Shown: positions 1 through 8,988 of the stretch, in pieces
Layout: each line of letters starts with the position of its first letter
How positions within the stretch are numbered: position 1 is the stretch's first letter
Source: Rhizobiaceae bacterium MnEN-MB40S
GTDB lineage: Bacteria; Pseudomonadota; Alphaproteobacteria; Rhizobiales; Rhizobiaceae
Assembly (NCBI GenBank): GCA_024343425.1
Contig: BRLC01000013.1
Coordinates: 152,936-216,935, forward strand
DNA: 64,000 bases
Direction: 5' to 3'
Notes under the pieces: model-generated
Told to the model about the DNA's origin: nothing
The model's database searches: none
Seen by the model: the letters and a program-made list of their open reading frames with translations, nothing else
Translations under genes and position numbers: made by a program

Positions 1-462
1 TATCCGCCCGACGCGCACGGTCGCTCCGCCGCCGACAAAGATGCCGCGTCGACCTTCCGGCAACTGGTAGATCGTCGATGGTTCAGCGATGCGCACATGG
101 GTGGATGTGGCGAGCTCCAGACCACCGCCAATCACGGCGCCGAACATGGCTGAAACGACCGGGAGACCTCCGGACTGGATGATATCCATCACCCGATGCC
201 AGTTTCGTGAGTGGTGGAGCGTATCTTCTGCGTTTCGCTGCACGTGCTCCGACAGATCGAGGCCCGAGCAGTAATGACCATGGCTGCCGGTAAGAACGAC
301 GGCGCGCACTCCCTCGGGCGGGTTGGAGAAAAAATCATCCAGTTTTTCAAGCAAGCCGTCATTCATGGCGTTGCGTCGCTCTGGACGACACATTGTCAGT
401 ATGGCGATCGGGCCGTCCTGTTCTATGGACAGGATATTCTGAGCTTCGCTTGCTTTCTGCAT
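1..462 (-). CDS. Enoyl-CoA hydratase/isomerase (crotonase) family protein, cut by window edge
   Basis: The reading frame starts at ATG 462 and runs open to base 1, giving 154 residues, so the C-terminal half lies outside the window. The protein shows crotonase features in order: an N-terminal strand pair ending in the CRPERRNAMN motif (about residues 25-34), the oxyanion-hole strand VRAVVLTGSHGHYCSGLDL (about 53-71), and the second oxyanion segment VIGGGLELA (about 111-119). Family members hydrate or isomerise acyl-CoA thioesters in the cytoplasm. The usual catalytic glutamate positions cannot all be checked because of the truncation. The gene is 141 bp downstream of the adenylate cyclase on the same strand. 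The substrate is unknown. Confidence 0.85.
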   Translation of the reverse strand, partial: MQKASEAQNILSIEQDGPIAILTMCRPERRNAMNDGLLEKLDDFFSNPPEGVRAVVLTGSHGHYCSGLDLSEHVQRNAEDTLHHSRNWHRVMDIIQSGGLPVVSAMFGAVIGGGLELATSTHVRIAEPSTIYQLPEGRRGIFVGGGATVRVGRI

Positions 463-603
463 TTGTCGGTATTCCACTCCACCCTGCTTTTCGGAGAAAA
501 GCCATCAAGCCGCCGGCTGACCAGTTGCGGCAAAATTTGTTACTCCTGTAAACAGTTTCCCATTACAACAATATTGACGCCAAGGTCCAGCCCGCGCGCG
601 TCG

Positions 604-2802
604 CTATTTTTCGGTGAAATCGAACACGCCGTCCCAGGCTTCCGGCGGCGTGGCGATAAAGCCGGAAAGACGTTTGGCGAATGTCTCATACATCGGCCTG
701 ATGCGATCCGGCGCCATGCCGGCCAGGCGGGAAACGGTTTCCTGCGCTTCTTCGAAACGTCCTCCGCGGTAGGCTGCGAGAAAAGCGTCATGGGTTTCGA
801 AAAATGCGGTCTCGTCATGCAGACCGTTCTTTTCGATTAACGTATATAGGACAAGCGGGCTGTCGCGGCCAACCACGCGCACCCGGTCAACCTCCAGCGC
901 CCGATAGCCTTCGGGAATGGTCGTGTTTGCTTCGAGCAGCGATTGTTCGAACAGGAGCATCAGGCCGTAATATTTGGTTATGCCTTCTATACGCGACGCC
1001 ACATTGGCGGCGTCGCCGATGACCGAATAGCTGAAGCGCTGTGTCGAACCCAGATTGCCGACCAGACATTCGCCGGTGTGCAAGCCCACGCCCATCCGGA
1101 TACCGTAACCCTTTTCCGCGTTGAGGGCGTCGAGGCGGTTCGCCATCTGCACGGTTGCTCCCAGCGCCGCTGTGCGGTGGTTTTCGACGGTCAAAGGCGC
1201 GTTCCAGAACGCCAGGATCGCATCGCCCATATACTTGTCGATCGTCGCTTCGGATTTCAGCAGTTCGTCAGTCATCGGCGTCAGGAAATTGTTCAGCAGC
1301 TGGGTCAGTTCCTGCGGGCTCAGCGCCTCGGAGATCGTCGTAAATCCCCGGATGTCACAGAACAGCAAGGTCAGTTCCCGGGTTTCCCCGCCGAGATTGA
1401 GCGCGCTTGGATTTTCCGTCAGCCGCTCGACAAGCGATGGCGCGAGATAACGGCCAAAGGCGTTGCGGATGAACCGTTTTTCCTGCTCGCTGCCGAGATA
1501 TTGCAGCAACGTGATCGAAAAATAACTGACCAGGATCGCGAATAGCAGCGGAATGGGATCGAGCAGAACGTGTCGCTCGGCGAACATGTACCAGGACAGG
1601 CCAATGGCGCCGGCGGCCATGAGCAGTGCCAGAACGGCGCTGATCATAAAACGTCCGGGCCTGACGGCGGTGACCAGGAAAAGAATCGCAAACAGAGCGA
1701 GAGCGTATTCCAGGCCTGTCATGTAATCCGGCCGGTGCAGAAACGTTCCTGACATAATCTGGTCGATGATCTCGGCATGTACGTTCACGCCAGGATAGCC
1801 TGAAGCAAGGGGGGTTATCACCAGATCCCGCAAGCCAATGGCGCTCGTGCCAATCAGTGCGATATGTCCGGCGATGCGCTCCTGGAGTTGCTGAGGATCA
1901 AGAGAGCCATCAAGAAGACTTTTTACTGAAAGAGTGTTGTCGCCTGCGCGGCCGCTATAGTAGATCCACAGACTGCCGTCCGCATCGGTTTCCGCGATGT
2001 AGTCCCCGACTTTCACGCTGACGACCGCAGGCAGTCCCGTATCGGCTTCGCCGCTGGCGCCAGTGCTCTTGACAGTAAAATTGGATGCCTGTTGCGCGAC
2101 CCGCAACGTTTCCATGGCAAGGCTCGGATACGTGTTCTCCTCGGACACGGCGATGATCGGCACCTTGCGCACAACACCGTCGAAGGTATGGGGAAAGCTG
2201 AAGAAGCCGAGGCCCTGCGCGGCTTCTTCGATCAGCGGCAGCACATCCATGCTGCCATGATATTTTTGCAGGACGTCCCGGGGGTCCGGGCCGAGCCAGG
2301 CCCATCCGGTTTTCGGTTCCGGTATCTTTGAAACGAAATAGCCAGCGAGGGCGAATCCGATGACGGTCTGCGCCTGCTGCAGCGCTTCTGCGAAAAGTAC
2401 ATCATTGTCGAGTTCGGGCGCGCCGTCCGGAAATGAGATTTCGGCTCCCAGGTCTCGCAATGTTTCCAGTGATCGCGACGGAGAACTCCTATCGTCTTCC
2501 GGAAAGGCGACGTCGAAACCGATGGCGGCTGCGCCGTTCGATGCAAGGATCTGAACCAATTCAGCCAATTGCGACCGCGGCCAGGGCCACTGTCCCAGCG
2601 CTTCCAGTGACGCCTCGTCGATGTCGACGACAAGGATCGGCGTCTGTGCGTATTCACGCGGCTTCAGGCGTTGGTATTCGTCAAATATGAGAGATGACAG
2701 ACGCTCCGTTCCAAACATGGCGAGCAGACCCAGCAGGACCATGGAAAACAAGCCCGCATATACGGCGTTCAGCCGGGAAAATCGGAAGTTCGATAGGGTC
2801 AA
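604..2802 (-). CDS. CHASE2-domain adenylate cyclase, membrane bound
   Basis: A 732-residue class III nucleotide cyclase. An N-terminal transmembrane helix (about 13-33) is followed by a periplasmic CHASE2 sensor domain (about 40-330, with the typical ILVVDIDEASL opening), three or so membrane helices (about 355-440) and a C-terminal cyclase domain (about 470-650). Metal-binding aspartates are seen in LLFCDIRGFT and KYMGDAILAFW. The purine-specifying Lys (IDKYMGD) and Asp (VIGDAANVASR) point to ATP rather than GTP. It should make cAMP in the cytoplasm in response to an extracytoplasmic signal. The start codon appears to be TTG at 2802, because the next in-frame Met would remove the first helix. 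It is divergent from the three exported-protein genes at 2975-6828, which suggests a shared system. Confidence 0.9.
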   Translation of the reverse strand: MTLSNFRFSRLNAVYAGLFSMVLLGLLAMFGTERLSSLIFDEYQRLKPREYAQTPILVVDIDEASLEALGQWPWPRSQLAELVQILASNGAAAIGFDVAFPEDDRSSPSRSLETLRDLGAEISFPDGAPELDNDVLFAEALQQAQTVIGFALAGYFVSKIPEPKTGWAWLGPDPRDVLQKYHGSMDVLPLIEEAAQGLGFFSFPHTFDGVVRKVPIIAVSEENTYPSLAMETLRVAQQASNFTVKSTGASGEADTGLPAVVSVKVGDYIAETDADGSLWIYYSGRAGDNTLSVKSLLDGSLDPQQLQERIAGHIALIGTSAIGLRDLVITPLASGYPGVNVHAEIIDQIMSGTFLHRPDYMTGLEYALALFAILFLVTAVRPGRFMISAVLALLMAAGAIGLSWYMFAERHVLLDPIPLLFAILVSYFSITLLQYLGSEQEKRFIRNAFGRYLAPSLVERLTENPSALNLGGETRELTLLFCDIRGFTTISEALSPQELTQLLNNFLTPMTDELLKSEATIDKYMGDAILAFWNAPLTVENHRTAALGATVQMANRLDALNAEKGYGIRMGVGLHTGECLVGNLGSTQRFSYSVIGDAANVASRIEGITKYYGLMLLFEQSLLEANTTIPEGYRALEVDRVRVVGRDSPLVLYTLIEKNGLHDETAFFETHDAFLAAYRGGRFEEAQETVSRLAGMAPDRIRPMYETFAKRLSGFIATPPEAWDGVFDFTEK

Positions 2803-2974
2803 TGTCGATTCAGGGCCGTTTGAACTGAGGCAATTTCGTCACAGGTCATTTGAATCTGCATTTATGGCCCCTTAATTCAAGAAATTGTAAGTTTCTACTG
2901 ATCGGCGAATCTTTACTTGCTATTCCCGCTTCAGTAATTTCCATCGCATCTTAATACTTCTTTGGCGAGTGGGG

Positions 2975-4279
2975 ATGAGTCTGGATTTTCCGAAATACGT
3001 CCTGATTTGCGCGGCATTGTTGGCGGGAACCGTCAATGTGGCGCTCGCTGAAGATGTGACCTACGAGCAGATATTGGACGATCCGGACAATATCGATCTC
3101 AACTATCAGTATGCGCAGCAACAGGCTGTGAAGGGCGATCTCGAACAGGCGTCCGCCGCGCTCGAGCGCATCCTGCTGTTGCAGCCGAACTACGACAACG
3201 CGAGGCTGTTTTACGCAATCGTCCTGTTTCGGCTGGACGACATGGAAGGATCGAAGCGGGAACTCGAACTGCTTCAGGATCGTCCGCTCAGCCCGAGCCA
3301 GCAGTCGGAAGTCAGGAAATATCTGGCGCAGGCCGTTTCCAGGTCCAAGACAACCCGCGTCTTCGGCTATGTCACCACCGGTTTTCGTGTGGACAGCAAT
3401 CCGGACCTGACGACGGAATCGGTCGTCGATCTGAACGGCAATCAGCTTGGAAACAATCCGCAGACCGACGTCGCCTTCGTCGCCAATGCGGGCGTTCGCA
3501 TGGAGCACACCATTCCCGGAGGCGCCGGGAATTTCATATTTATCGAAGCCGCCGGCGATCTCAACGAACAGTTTCAGGTTTCTGAAGCGGACTACGTCGA
3601 TGGCGGGGCCAAACTCGGCGCCACGCTGTTCTTCGGCGATCTTGAAGTGACCGCGAACGGCTTCGCCGACGTCCTTTCGCTGGAAGGGCAGCTTTATCGC
3701 GCTTCGTACGGCGGAAATCTGCAGTTCAGTTACGCGATCAATCCGCGACTGGACGTGTTCGTGAGCGGGGGTCTGGGCTACGAAGACTATTACCGGGTTT
3801 CCGAGGATTCAGCCGGCAGCGCCCGCGATGGTTGGCTCACGCGCGCGTCGACCGGGTTCAGCTATCTGACAAGCGAAACCAACAAGGTCGTTGCAAGGGT
3901 GAATGGCTACTTCAAGGACGCTGCTTTCGAAAGCTACTCCTATGACGCCCTCGAACTCGTGCTGAGCGACACGTGGCTTCTCGGGCGCGGGCAGTATATC
4001 AAGGGCATCGTGTCTTATCGCTGGCTCGACTACCGGCAGGCGAATCCGATTTATTCGCCCTTCATGGCCCAGCAGGACGAACTGTTCAAAGCCCGTCTCG
4101 CCTATGGCGCGCCGGTGGGCACCCTGCTCGAATTTGTCAATTTGGAATCCCCGGAAGCGTTCGCAGACATCAATTTCCAGATCGGCGTGAACTACCTTGA
4201 CCAGGATTCCAATATTCCGAACTACATCGCAAACAGTCTCTCGGCGGATGTTCTGCTGACCAAACGGTTTGAATACTAG
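2975..4279 (+). CDS. TPR-containing outer-membrane beta-barrel protein
   Basis: A 434-residue exported protein. ATG 2975 is preferred over the GTG two codons upstream. A signal peptide ends near ALA-ED (about residue 25). Residues 30-110 read as TPR-like helices (NIDLNYQYAQQQAVKGDLEQ, then a second repeat with LERILLLQPNYDNARLFYA). From about residue 120 to the end the sequence alternates aromatic and polar residues and finishes in a terminal aromatic strand (KRFEY), as in outer-membrane barrels. The TPR-plus-barrel plan recalls Slam/DUF560-type OMPs, but the length and motifs are not a clear match. The next gene, a FecR-domain protein, starts 28 bp downstream, so it may be the partner or cargo. 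Function inferred only. Confidence 0.7.
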   Translation: MSLDFPKYVLICAALLAGTVNVALAEDVTYEQILDDPDNIDLNYQYAQQQAVKGDLEQASAALERILLLQPNYDNARLFYAIVLFRLDDMEGSKRELELLQDRPLSPSQQSEVRKYLAQAVSRSKTTRVFGYVTTGFRVDSNPDLTTESVVDLNGNQLGNNPQTDVAFVANAGVRMEHTIPGGAGNFIFIEAAGDLNEQFQVSEADYVDGGAKLGATLFFGDLEVTANGFADVLSLEGQLYRASYGGNLQFSYAINPRLDVFVSGGLGYEDYYRVSEDSAGSARDGWLTRASTGFSYLTSETNKVVARVNGYFKDAAFESYSYDALELVLSDTWLLGRGQYIKGIVSYRWLDYRQANPIYSPFMAQQDELFKARLAYGAPVGTLLEFVNLESPEAFADINFQIGVNYLDQDSNIPNYIANSLSADVLLTKRFEY

Positions 4280-4307
4280 AGCGGCCCGGGGAGAAAGCGG
4301 AAAACGA

Positions 4308-5633
4308 ATGCTTCGGATGTACAAAACGGCTTTGTTGGGTTTGCTGGCGGGCGCTGCGCTGTGCCTTCCCGATCTCGCGACCAGCGCCCTTGCTGAAGCA
4401 AAGGTTGGCGTCAGCGCGGCCGTTACCGGCAGGGCCTTCGTGCGAAGCGGCGGAGCCGAGCGTCGGGCGACGGTCGAAGAGAGCATCTTTCTGCAGGACG
4501 AGGTGCTGACGAAACAGCAGAGCGCGTTGCAGATATTGCTTCTCGATCAGTCCGTTTTCACGGTGGGTGAAAACTGCGAGATGGTCATCGACCGATTTGT
4601 TTTCGACCCGGACACCGATGCAGGCGAAATGAGCGGTCGCGTCCTCAAAGGCGCCTTCCGCTTCATGAGCGGCAAGATCGGCAAGGCGAATCCAAGCAAT
4701 GCAAACATAGCCACTCCATCCGGCACGATCGGCATTCGCGGCACCATGATGGAAGGAATCGTGGGCAAGGATGCGATCAACCTTGCGCAGCTTTCCGGCC
4801 TGTCGGTCGGAAACGCCGATCCGGAGAAGGCTTTTCTGGCGGTTCTTCGCGGACCGGGCCACGGAACCAACGTGCTGACCCGCACCGGCATCATCACGGT
4901 AGGCAACAGCGCGGGCAAGAAAACGATTGCGACGCCAAATTATGGCGTGTTCGTGCCGGGCCCGGGCATCCGTCCGATCGGTCCCTTCAAGATCAACGGC
5001 GACATCCTGTCCTATCTCAATCTGTATCTGCGGACGCGACCGGGTGACGGGCCGTCCTATGGCGGGAACGACGCCTCCGGCGAGGAGGCCTCCGGCCAGG
5101 ATTATTTCAATACGCCGGATGATGTCGGATCTCCATTGAACGACCAGTTCGCCGACGAATTTTTCGATACCCAGGCCGTCAACGAAGACGATGGCGGTGG
5201 AAACGAAGGCAACTTCGGCAATGAGGGCAACTTTGGCAACGAAGGCAACTTCGGCAATGAAGGTAACTTCGGGAACGAAGGCAATTTCGGGAACGAGGGT
5301 AACTTCGGCAACGAAGGCAACAACGGCAACTACGGCAACTACGGGAATTACGGCAACGAAGGTAATTACGGAAACTACGGCAATGAAGGCAACGAGGGGA
5401 ATGGCGGTGTAATCATCACAAACGTCCCGAGCTTCTCTGCCAATGATGCTCCCAACGCCTTCCAAAGCCAGGAAGGCGGTTTTGAAGCAACCGGGGAAGG
5501 TTTCGGCAGGAGAGGCGGTTTCGGACGTCGCGGCGCCTTCGGCGAAGGTTTCGGGGGCTTCGACGGGTTCGGTGGCGGCGGCGGCCGGTTTGAAGGCGGG
5601 TTCGGTCGCAATCGCAATCGTTCGTCCGACTGA
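4308..5633 (+). CDS. Exported FecR-domain protein with NEGNFG repeats
   Basis: A 441-residue protein. A longer frame begins at TTG 4269 inside the previous gene, but ATG 4308 gives a clean signal peptide (YKTALLGLLAGAALCLPDLA). A FecR-like beta domain covers about residues 35-170, with the characteristic IATPSGTIGIRGT segment. FecR domains occur in anti-sigma factors, but here no inner-membrane helix or sigma factor is adjacent, so this is more likely a periplasmic or surface protein. After a linker comes a Gly/Asn-rich hexapeptide repeat (about residues 300-365), then a Gly/Phe/Arg-rich tail ending RNRNRSSD. It lies in the same-strand cluster with the TPR-barrel protein (28 bp upstream) and the SdrD-like protein. 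Confidence 0.8.
   Translation: MLRMYKTALLGLLAGAALCLPDLATSALAEAKVGVSAAVTGRAFVRSGGAERRATVEESIFLQDEVLTKQQSALQILLLDQSVFTVGENCEMVIDRFVFDPDTDAGEMSGRVLKGAFRFMSGKIGKANPSNANIATPSGTIGIRGTMMEGIVGKDAINLAQLSGLSVGNADPEKAFLAVLRGPGHGTNVLTRTGIITVGNSAGKKTIATPNYGVFVPGPGIRPIGPFKINGDILSYLNLYLRTRPGDGPSYGGNDASGEEASGQDYFNTPDDVGSPLNDQFADEFFDTQAVNEDDGGGNEGNFGNEGNFGNEGNFGNEGNFGNEGNFGNEGNFGNEGNNGNYGNYGNYGNEGNYGNYGNEGNEGNGGVIITNVPSFSANDAPNAFQSQEGGFEATGEGFGRRGGFGRRGAFGEGFGGFDGFGGGGGRFEGGFGRNRNRSSD
5201..5406 (+). repeat. In-frame 18-bp tandem repeat (NEGNFG) inside the FecR-domain gene
   Basis: About seven near-identical 18-bp units encode Asn-Glu-Gly-Asn-Phe-Gly. They degrade downstream into NNGNYG and NYG variants. The units differ mainly at third codon positions, so the peptide is kept while the DNA drifts. 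Copy number could vary by slippage without breaking the frame. Confidence 0.9.
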
Positions 5634-5676
5634 TATCGACCGTGTTTTCGCGGTCCTGCCTGGGCCAATAGTCGCC

Positions 5677-6828
5677 ATGAAGATTCTAAACAGCGTAGCG
5701 CTTGCTGTTTCACTGTGCGCCGGCGTGCTGCAAACGGCAGCCGAAGCCGGAACGCGGGAATCCTGGAAACACTCCTGCTACGTCTATCGCGACATGAACC
5801 GCAACGGGAAGTTCGATATGGGCGATCGCCCGTATGGACGCCTGCCCATCGAACTCGAACGGCCCGACGGCAGCATTACGGGCGTGCGCTCGAATATCGA
5901 CGGATTCGCCAATTTCGTCACGTCGATCGGCAACAAGGACGCCGAGATCCATGAAGCGGGCGTCTACAGCTTGCGGGCCATCCATCCCAAGGGCTGGCAA
6001 TCGCTGTCGGATGCAGATCAGCAGCAATACGAATTCGTCGAACGGGTGAACGCCGGCGGAGGTTTGACGCCGGTGGAAACCTGCGCGCCGATTGGCGTTG
6101 CGCCGATTTTATCGGTGCGTGGTCGTTTTGTCGCCGAGGACGACGCTGGCGCGGGTGAGTACGAGGTGCTTGCTCTGGGGCCGGATGGCGCCTACCACAC
6201 GGTATCCACGGATACGAAGGGGAATTATCGGTTTATCGCTGAGCCGGGTGATTGGATCGTCGAGATCAGGGACGCGGACGGCGCCACGGTTTCGCTGAGG
6301 CCGGTCACCGTGGAATACGGCGCTGTCATGATGTCGGCGACCGTCCTGGATCAGCAGGCGGCGCCGCTAGAGGATTCGGGCGCGCAAAAGCTCGGATTCG
6401 ATGACCTTATCATCTCTGACAGCCTGTTCGAGATTCCATCCGGCTATGGCGGACTGGAATGGCGAAACTGGATTGCCGTGCATAACCGTTTCTACTCCGG
6501 CTCCGGTTACGTGAATCTGACCACGAGTTCGGAATATGTCGCTTACAACAGTTCCGGCGTCCCGTCCTGGATGGCGAGCGAGGAACCCTTCGATTTCATC
6601 GGAACATATATCGGCGTCGCCTGGCCGAGAGGCGAAGAGGACGATGTCTTTATCAAGGCGTGGCGCGGCGCGGATCTCGCCTATTCCGACCGGTTGCGCC
6701 TCAGCGACAACGGGCCTGTATTTTTCAGCGCCGACTACCGGGGCATTACGAGACTGGAATTCAGTTCAGGCAATTACGAGCGCATCGTGCTTGACGATTT
6801 TCAGTATCGCCTCGGCGTGGAGCAGTGA
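5677..6828 (+). CDS. Exported protein with SdrD B-like domains
   Basis: The open frame extends upstream into the FecR gene, but ATG 5677 is followed by a clear signal peptide (MKILNSVALAVSLCAGVLQT, cleavage near EA-G), giving 383 residues. An SdrD_B-like beta-sandwich is suggested by CYVYRDMNRNGKFDMGDRP (about residues 32-50), a D-x-N-x-N-G-x-F-D calcium-type loop. A second, similar beta domain at about 145-220 resembles carboxypeptidase-regulatory or prealbumin folds (GNYRFIAEPGDWIVEIRDADG). The C-terminal 150 residues are rich in aromatic residues and may form a jelly roll. Last gene of the cluster downstream of the cyclase promoter region, converging on tctA with a 10-bp gap. Role unknown, probably cell surface. 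Confidence 0.65.
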   Translation: MKILNSVALAVSLCAGVLQTAAEAGTRESWKHSCYVYRDMNRNGKFDMGDRPYGRLPIELERPDGSITGVRSNIDGFANFVTSIGNKDAEIHEAGVYSLRAIHPKGWQSLSDADQQQYEFVERVNAGGGLTPVETCAPIGVAPILSVRGRFVAEDDAGAGEYEVLALGPDGAYHTVSTDTKGNYRFIAEPGDWIVEIRDADGATVSLRPVTVEYGAVMMSATVLDQQAAPLEDSGAQKLGFDDLIISDSLFEIPSGYGGLEWRNWIAVHNRFYSGSGYVNLTTSSEYVAYNSSGVPSWMASEEPFDFIGTYIGVAWPRGEEDDVFIKAWRGADLAYSDRLRLSDNGPVFFSADYRGITRLEFSSGNYERIVLDDFQYRLGVEQ

Positions 6829-6838
6829 TTCCGCGCGT

Positions 6839-8338
6839 TCAAAGCTTGCTGTGGCGGGATCTGCGAAAATCGCTCCAGAACATGTAGACGACGATGAGAA
6901 CCGTTACGGCGACGATGCCGCCGCTTATTGGGCGTTCGACAAACGTCATGATGTCGCCGCGCGACAGCATCAGCGACCGGCGGAAGTTTTGCTCCAGAAA
7001 GGGGCCAAGCACGAGGCCCAGCAACAGCGGCGCGGGCGGAAAGCCGAGACGGCGCATGAAATGCCCGACAACGCCGAACATCGTCGCCGCAACCACGTCG
7101 AACACCGAGTTGCGAATGGAATATACGCCAACGCAGATAAAGGCCAGGATCGCCGGATAAAGCACGGAGTAAGGAATACGCAGTATCCGCACCCAAATGC
7201 TGATAAGCGGCAGATTCAGAAACAGCAGGATCACGTTTCCGATGAGAAAGCTCGCAACCAGCCCCCAGAACAGGTCCGGGTGATCGCGCAGCAACTGCGG
7301 TCCGGGCACGATGCCGTGGATAATCAACGCGCCGAGCATGATCGCCACGATCGCGTCGCCTGGAATTCCCAGGCTCAGGGTTGGAACGAAGGCCGTCTGC
7401 GCAGCCGAATTGTTGGCTGATTCCGGTGCGACGACGCCTTCTATAGCGCCCTGGCCGAAGCGTTCGGGCGTCCTGGAAACGCGCTTTTCAACCGCATAGG
7501 CGACGAAGGTCGAAAGAGCTGCCCCCGTGCCTGGAAGGATGCCCAGAACCGCTCCGATCGAACTGCCGCGCAGCGCAGGCGCGATCGCCGTTCGCGCTTC
7601 CTTCGCCGTTGGCAGCATATCGCGGAAACGAATCCGGGCGCTCAGGGCGTCCCGACTGCCGATGCGGCCGGCGTTCGACAGAACTTCGGCGATGCCGAAC
7701 AACCCGGTTGTGACGACGACCAGATTGAGGCCGTCAGCCAGTGAGAGCATTCCGAACGTCATCCGGTTGGCGCCGGAATTCGGGTCGATGCCTACCATGG
7801 AGATCAACAGGCCGACGAGCGCCATGGCGAGCGACCGCCCCTTTGAGGCGTTGCCGACCATGGCCGCCGAGAGCAGGCCGAGCACGATGAGCGCCGCATA
7901 TTCCTGCGATCCGAAGCTGAGCGCGATTCTGGCGAGGATCGGCGTGAAAGAGGCGACGATGACGAGGCCGAACATGCCGCCGAAGAAGGACGAAAGGGTC
8001 GCCGTAAACAGGGCGACGCCGGCCCGTCCGGATTTGGCGAGGGGGTTGCCGTCGAGGCATGTCACGGCCGCGCCGGCAGTGCCGGGAAGGTTTAAGAGGA
8101 TCGCCGCCGTGGAGCCGCCATACATCGAGCCGTAATAGATGCCCGCGAGCATCACGATGGCGTCGGTCTGCGGCACGTAGAATGTCAGCGGCAGCAGCAT
8201 TCCAACGGTCGCCAGCGGACCCAGCCCCGGCAGGACCCCGATGAACATGCCGACGGTGACGCCGATGATGCAATAGCCAAGCGTCGAAAAGCTGAGGGCG
8301 ACGGACAGGCCGAGGGAGATGTTTTCGAAAAAGGACAC
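6839..8338 (-). CDS. tctA: Tripartite tricarboxylate transporter large permease TctA
   Basis: A 499-residue integral membrane protein of the TctA family, the large permease of TTT carboxylate importers. The hallmark N-terminal region GVTVGMFIGVLPGLGPLATV (about residues 26-45) and its repeat GAVLGILPGTGAALSTFVAY (about 257-276) are both present, as is GGSTAAILLNLPGTAGA. About 11-12 membrane helices are apparent. It is the distal gene of a tctBA pair (TctB ends 4 bp upstream) and is divergent from tctC, so all three TTT parts are present. The substrate cannot be read from sequence. Confidence 0.95.
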   Translation of the reverse strand: MSFFENISLGLSVALSFSTLGYCIIGVTVGMFIGVLPGLGPLATVGMLLPLTFYVPQTDAIVMLAGIYYGSMYGGSTAAILLNLPGTAGAAVTCLDGNPLAKSGRAGVALFTATLSSFFGGMFGLVIVASFTPILARIALSFGSQEYAALIVLGLLSAAMVGNASKGRSLAMALVGLLISMVGIDPNSGANRMTFGMLSLADGLNLVVVTTGLFGIAEVLSNAGRIGSRDALSARIRFRDMLPTAKEARTAIAPALRGSSIGAVLGILPGTGAALSTFVAYAVEKRVSRTPERFGQGAIEGVVAPESANNSAAQTAFVPTLSLGIPGDAIVAIMLGALIIHGIVPGPQLLRDHPDLFWGLVASFLIGNVILLFLNLPLISIWVRILRIPYSVLYPAILAFICVGVYSIRNSVFDVVAATMFGVVGHFMRRLGFPPAPLLLGLVLGPFLEQNFRRSLMLSRGDIMTFVERPISGGIVAVTVLIVVYMFWSDFRRSRHSKL

Positions 8339-8342
8339 GCCG

Positions 8343-8807
8343 CTACCAGGTCACGAGATCAAGCGGCAGGTTGAGCAATACGACGAAGACCACTGCGCAG
8401 AAGCAGGCGATCGCCGCTGCAAGAACCGCCACCTGCCAGGGTTTGAGGCTGCCATCCGCCAGAGCGGATAGCGCGACGCACGCCGCGATGGCGGGCGCGA
8501 GGCCGAAGCGCGGCATCAGAAATGCAAAGGCGAGAAGGCCGGCCACGATAAAGATCATCACACGAAACGAGGCGAGGTCGGGCGGTGCTTCGCGCTCACG
8601 CCCGCGCGCGGCGACGCCCTCGGCCAGAATCAACGCGCCTGACAGCACCAGCAGGATGCTGACGATCAGCGGAAAGGCGCCCGGTCCGATATTGCGGAGC
8701 TTGCCGAGAGGATAGCCGAGGGACTCGACGACGCCGTATGCGCCGAGCGCAATTACGGCCAGTGCGGCAACCGAATCCTGTCCCAGCGATCGCGCTAAAC
8801 TGAACAT
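8343..8807 (-). CDS. tctB: Tripartite tricarboxylate transporter small permease TctB
   Basis: The small membrane subunit of the TTT transporter, about 154 residues when started at ATG 8807 (MFSLARSLG). An upstream start at 8840 is possible but adds a Gly/Pro-rich stretch unlike the family. Four predicted membrane helices and the family motif LRNIGPGAFPLIVSILLVLSG near residues 38-58 support the call. It sits 4 bp before tctA, implying translational coupling, and faces tctC across a palindrome-rich gap. Confidence 0.88.
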   Translation of the reverse strand: MFSLARSLGQDSVAALAVIALGAYGVVESLGYPLGKLRNIGPGAFPLIVSILLVLSGALILAEGVAARGREREAPPDLASFRVMIFIVAGLLAFAFLMPRFGLAPAIAACVALSALADGSLKPWQVAVLAAAIACFCAVVFVVLLNLPLDLVTW

Positions 8808-8890
8808 TGGTCCTCCCCCCGGACAGATCGAACCCACCATCCGAATGTCGGAAATGCTCTACGTTCAGGTGACGCCTGTCAACTGTAAAA

Positions 8891-8927
8891 TTGTTCACAT
8901 ATGTAAACAATTCACTTATGTGTTTAC
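8891..8927. promoter_or_regulatory. Overlapping palindromes between tctB and tctC (operator candidate)
   Basis: Bases 8891-8910 form a 20-bp palindrome with one imperfect pair (TTGTTCAC facing GTAAACAA). The right arm GTAAACA (8903-8909) pairs again with TGTTTAC at 8921-8927, giving a second inverted repeat with an 11-bp spacer. The site lies in the divergent gap that must hold both tct promoters. The IclR regulator gene at 10616 is the nearest regulator, but the link is inferred. Confidence 0.55.
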
Positions 8928-8988
8928 ATGGGCCTGTCGGACGGGTTAACAATCGTCCTGTCATTGTTCCAGGGAGGAGGATGAAATC

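Noticed and set aside
4269..4307. TTG start for the FecR-domain protein inside the preceding gene
   Set aside because: It would put charged residues in front of the signal peptide, and ATG 4308 is better placed.
5201..5406. Possible CRISPR array
   Set aside because: The 18-bp units are contiguous with no unique spacers and are an in-frame coding repeat.
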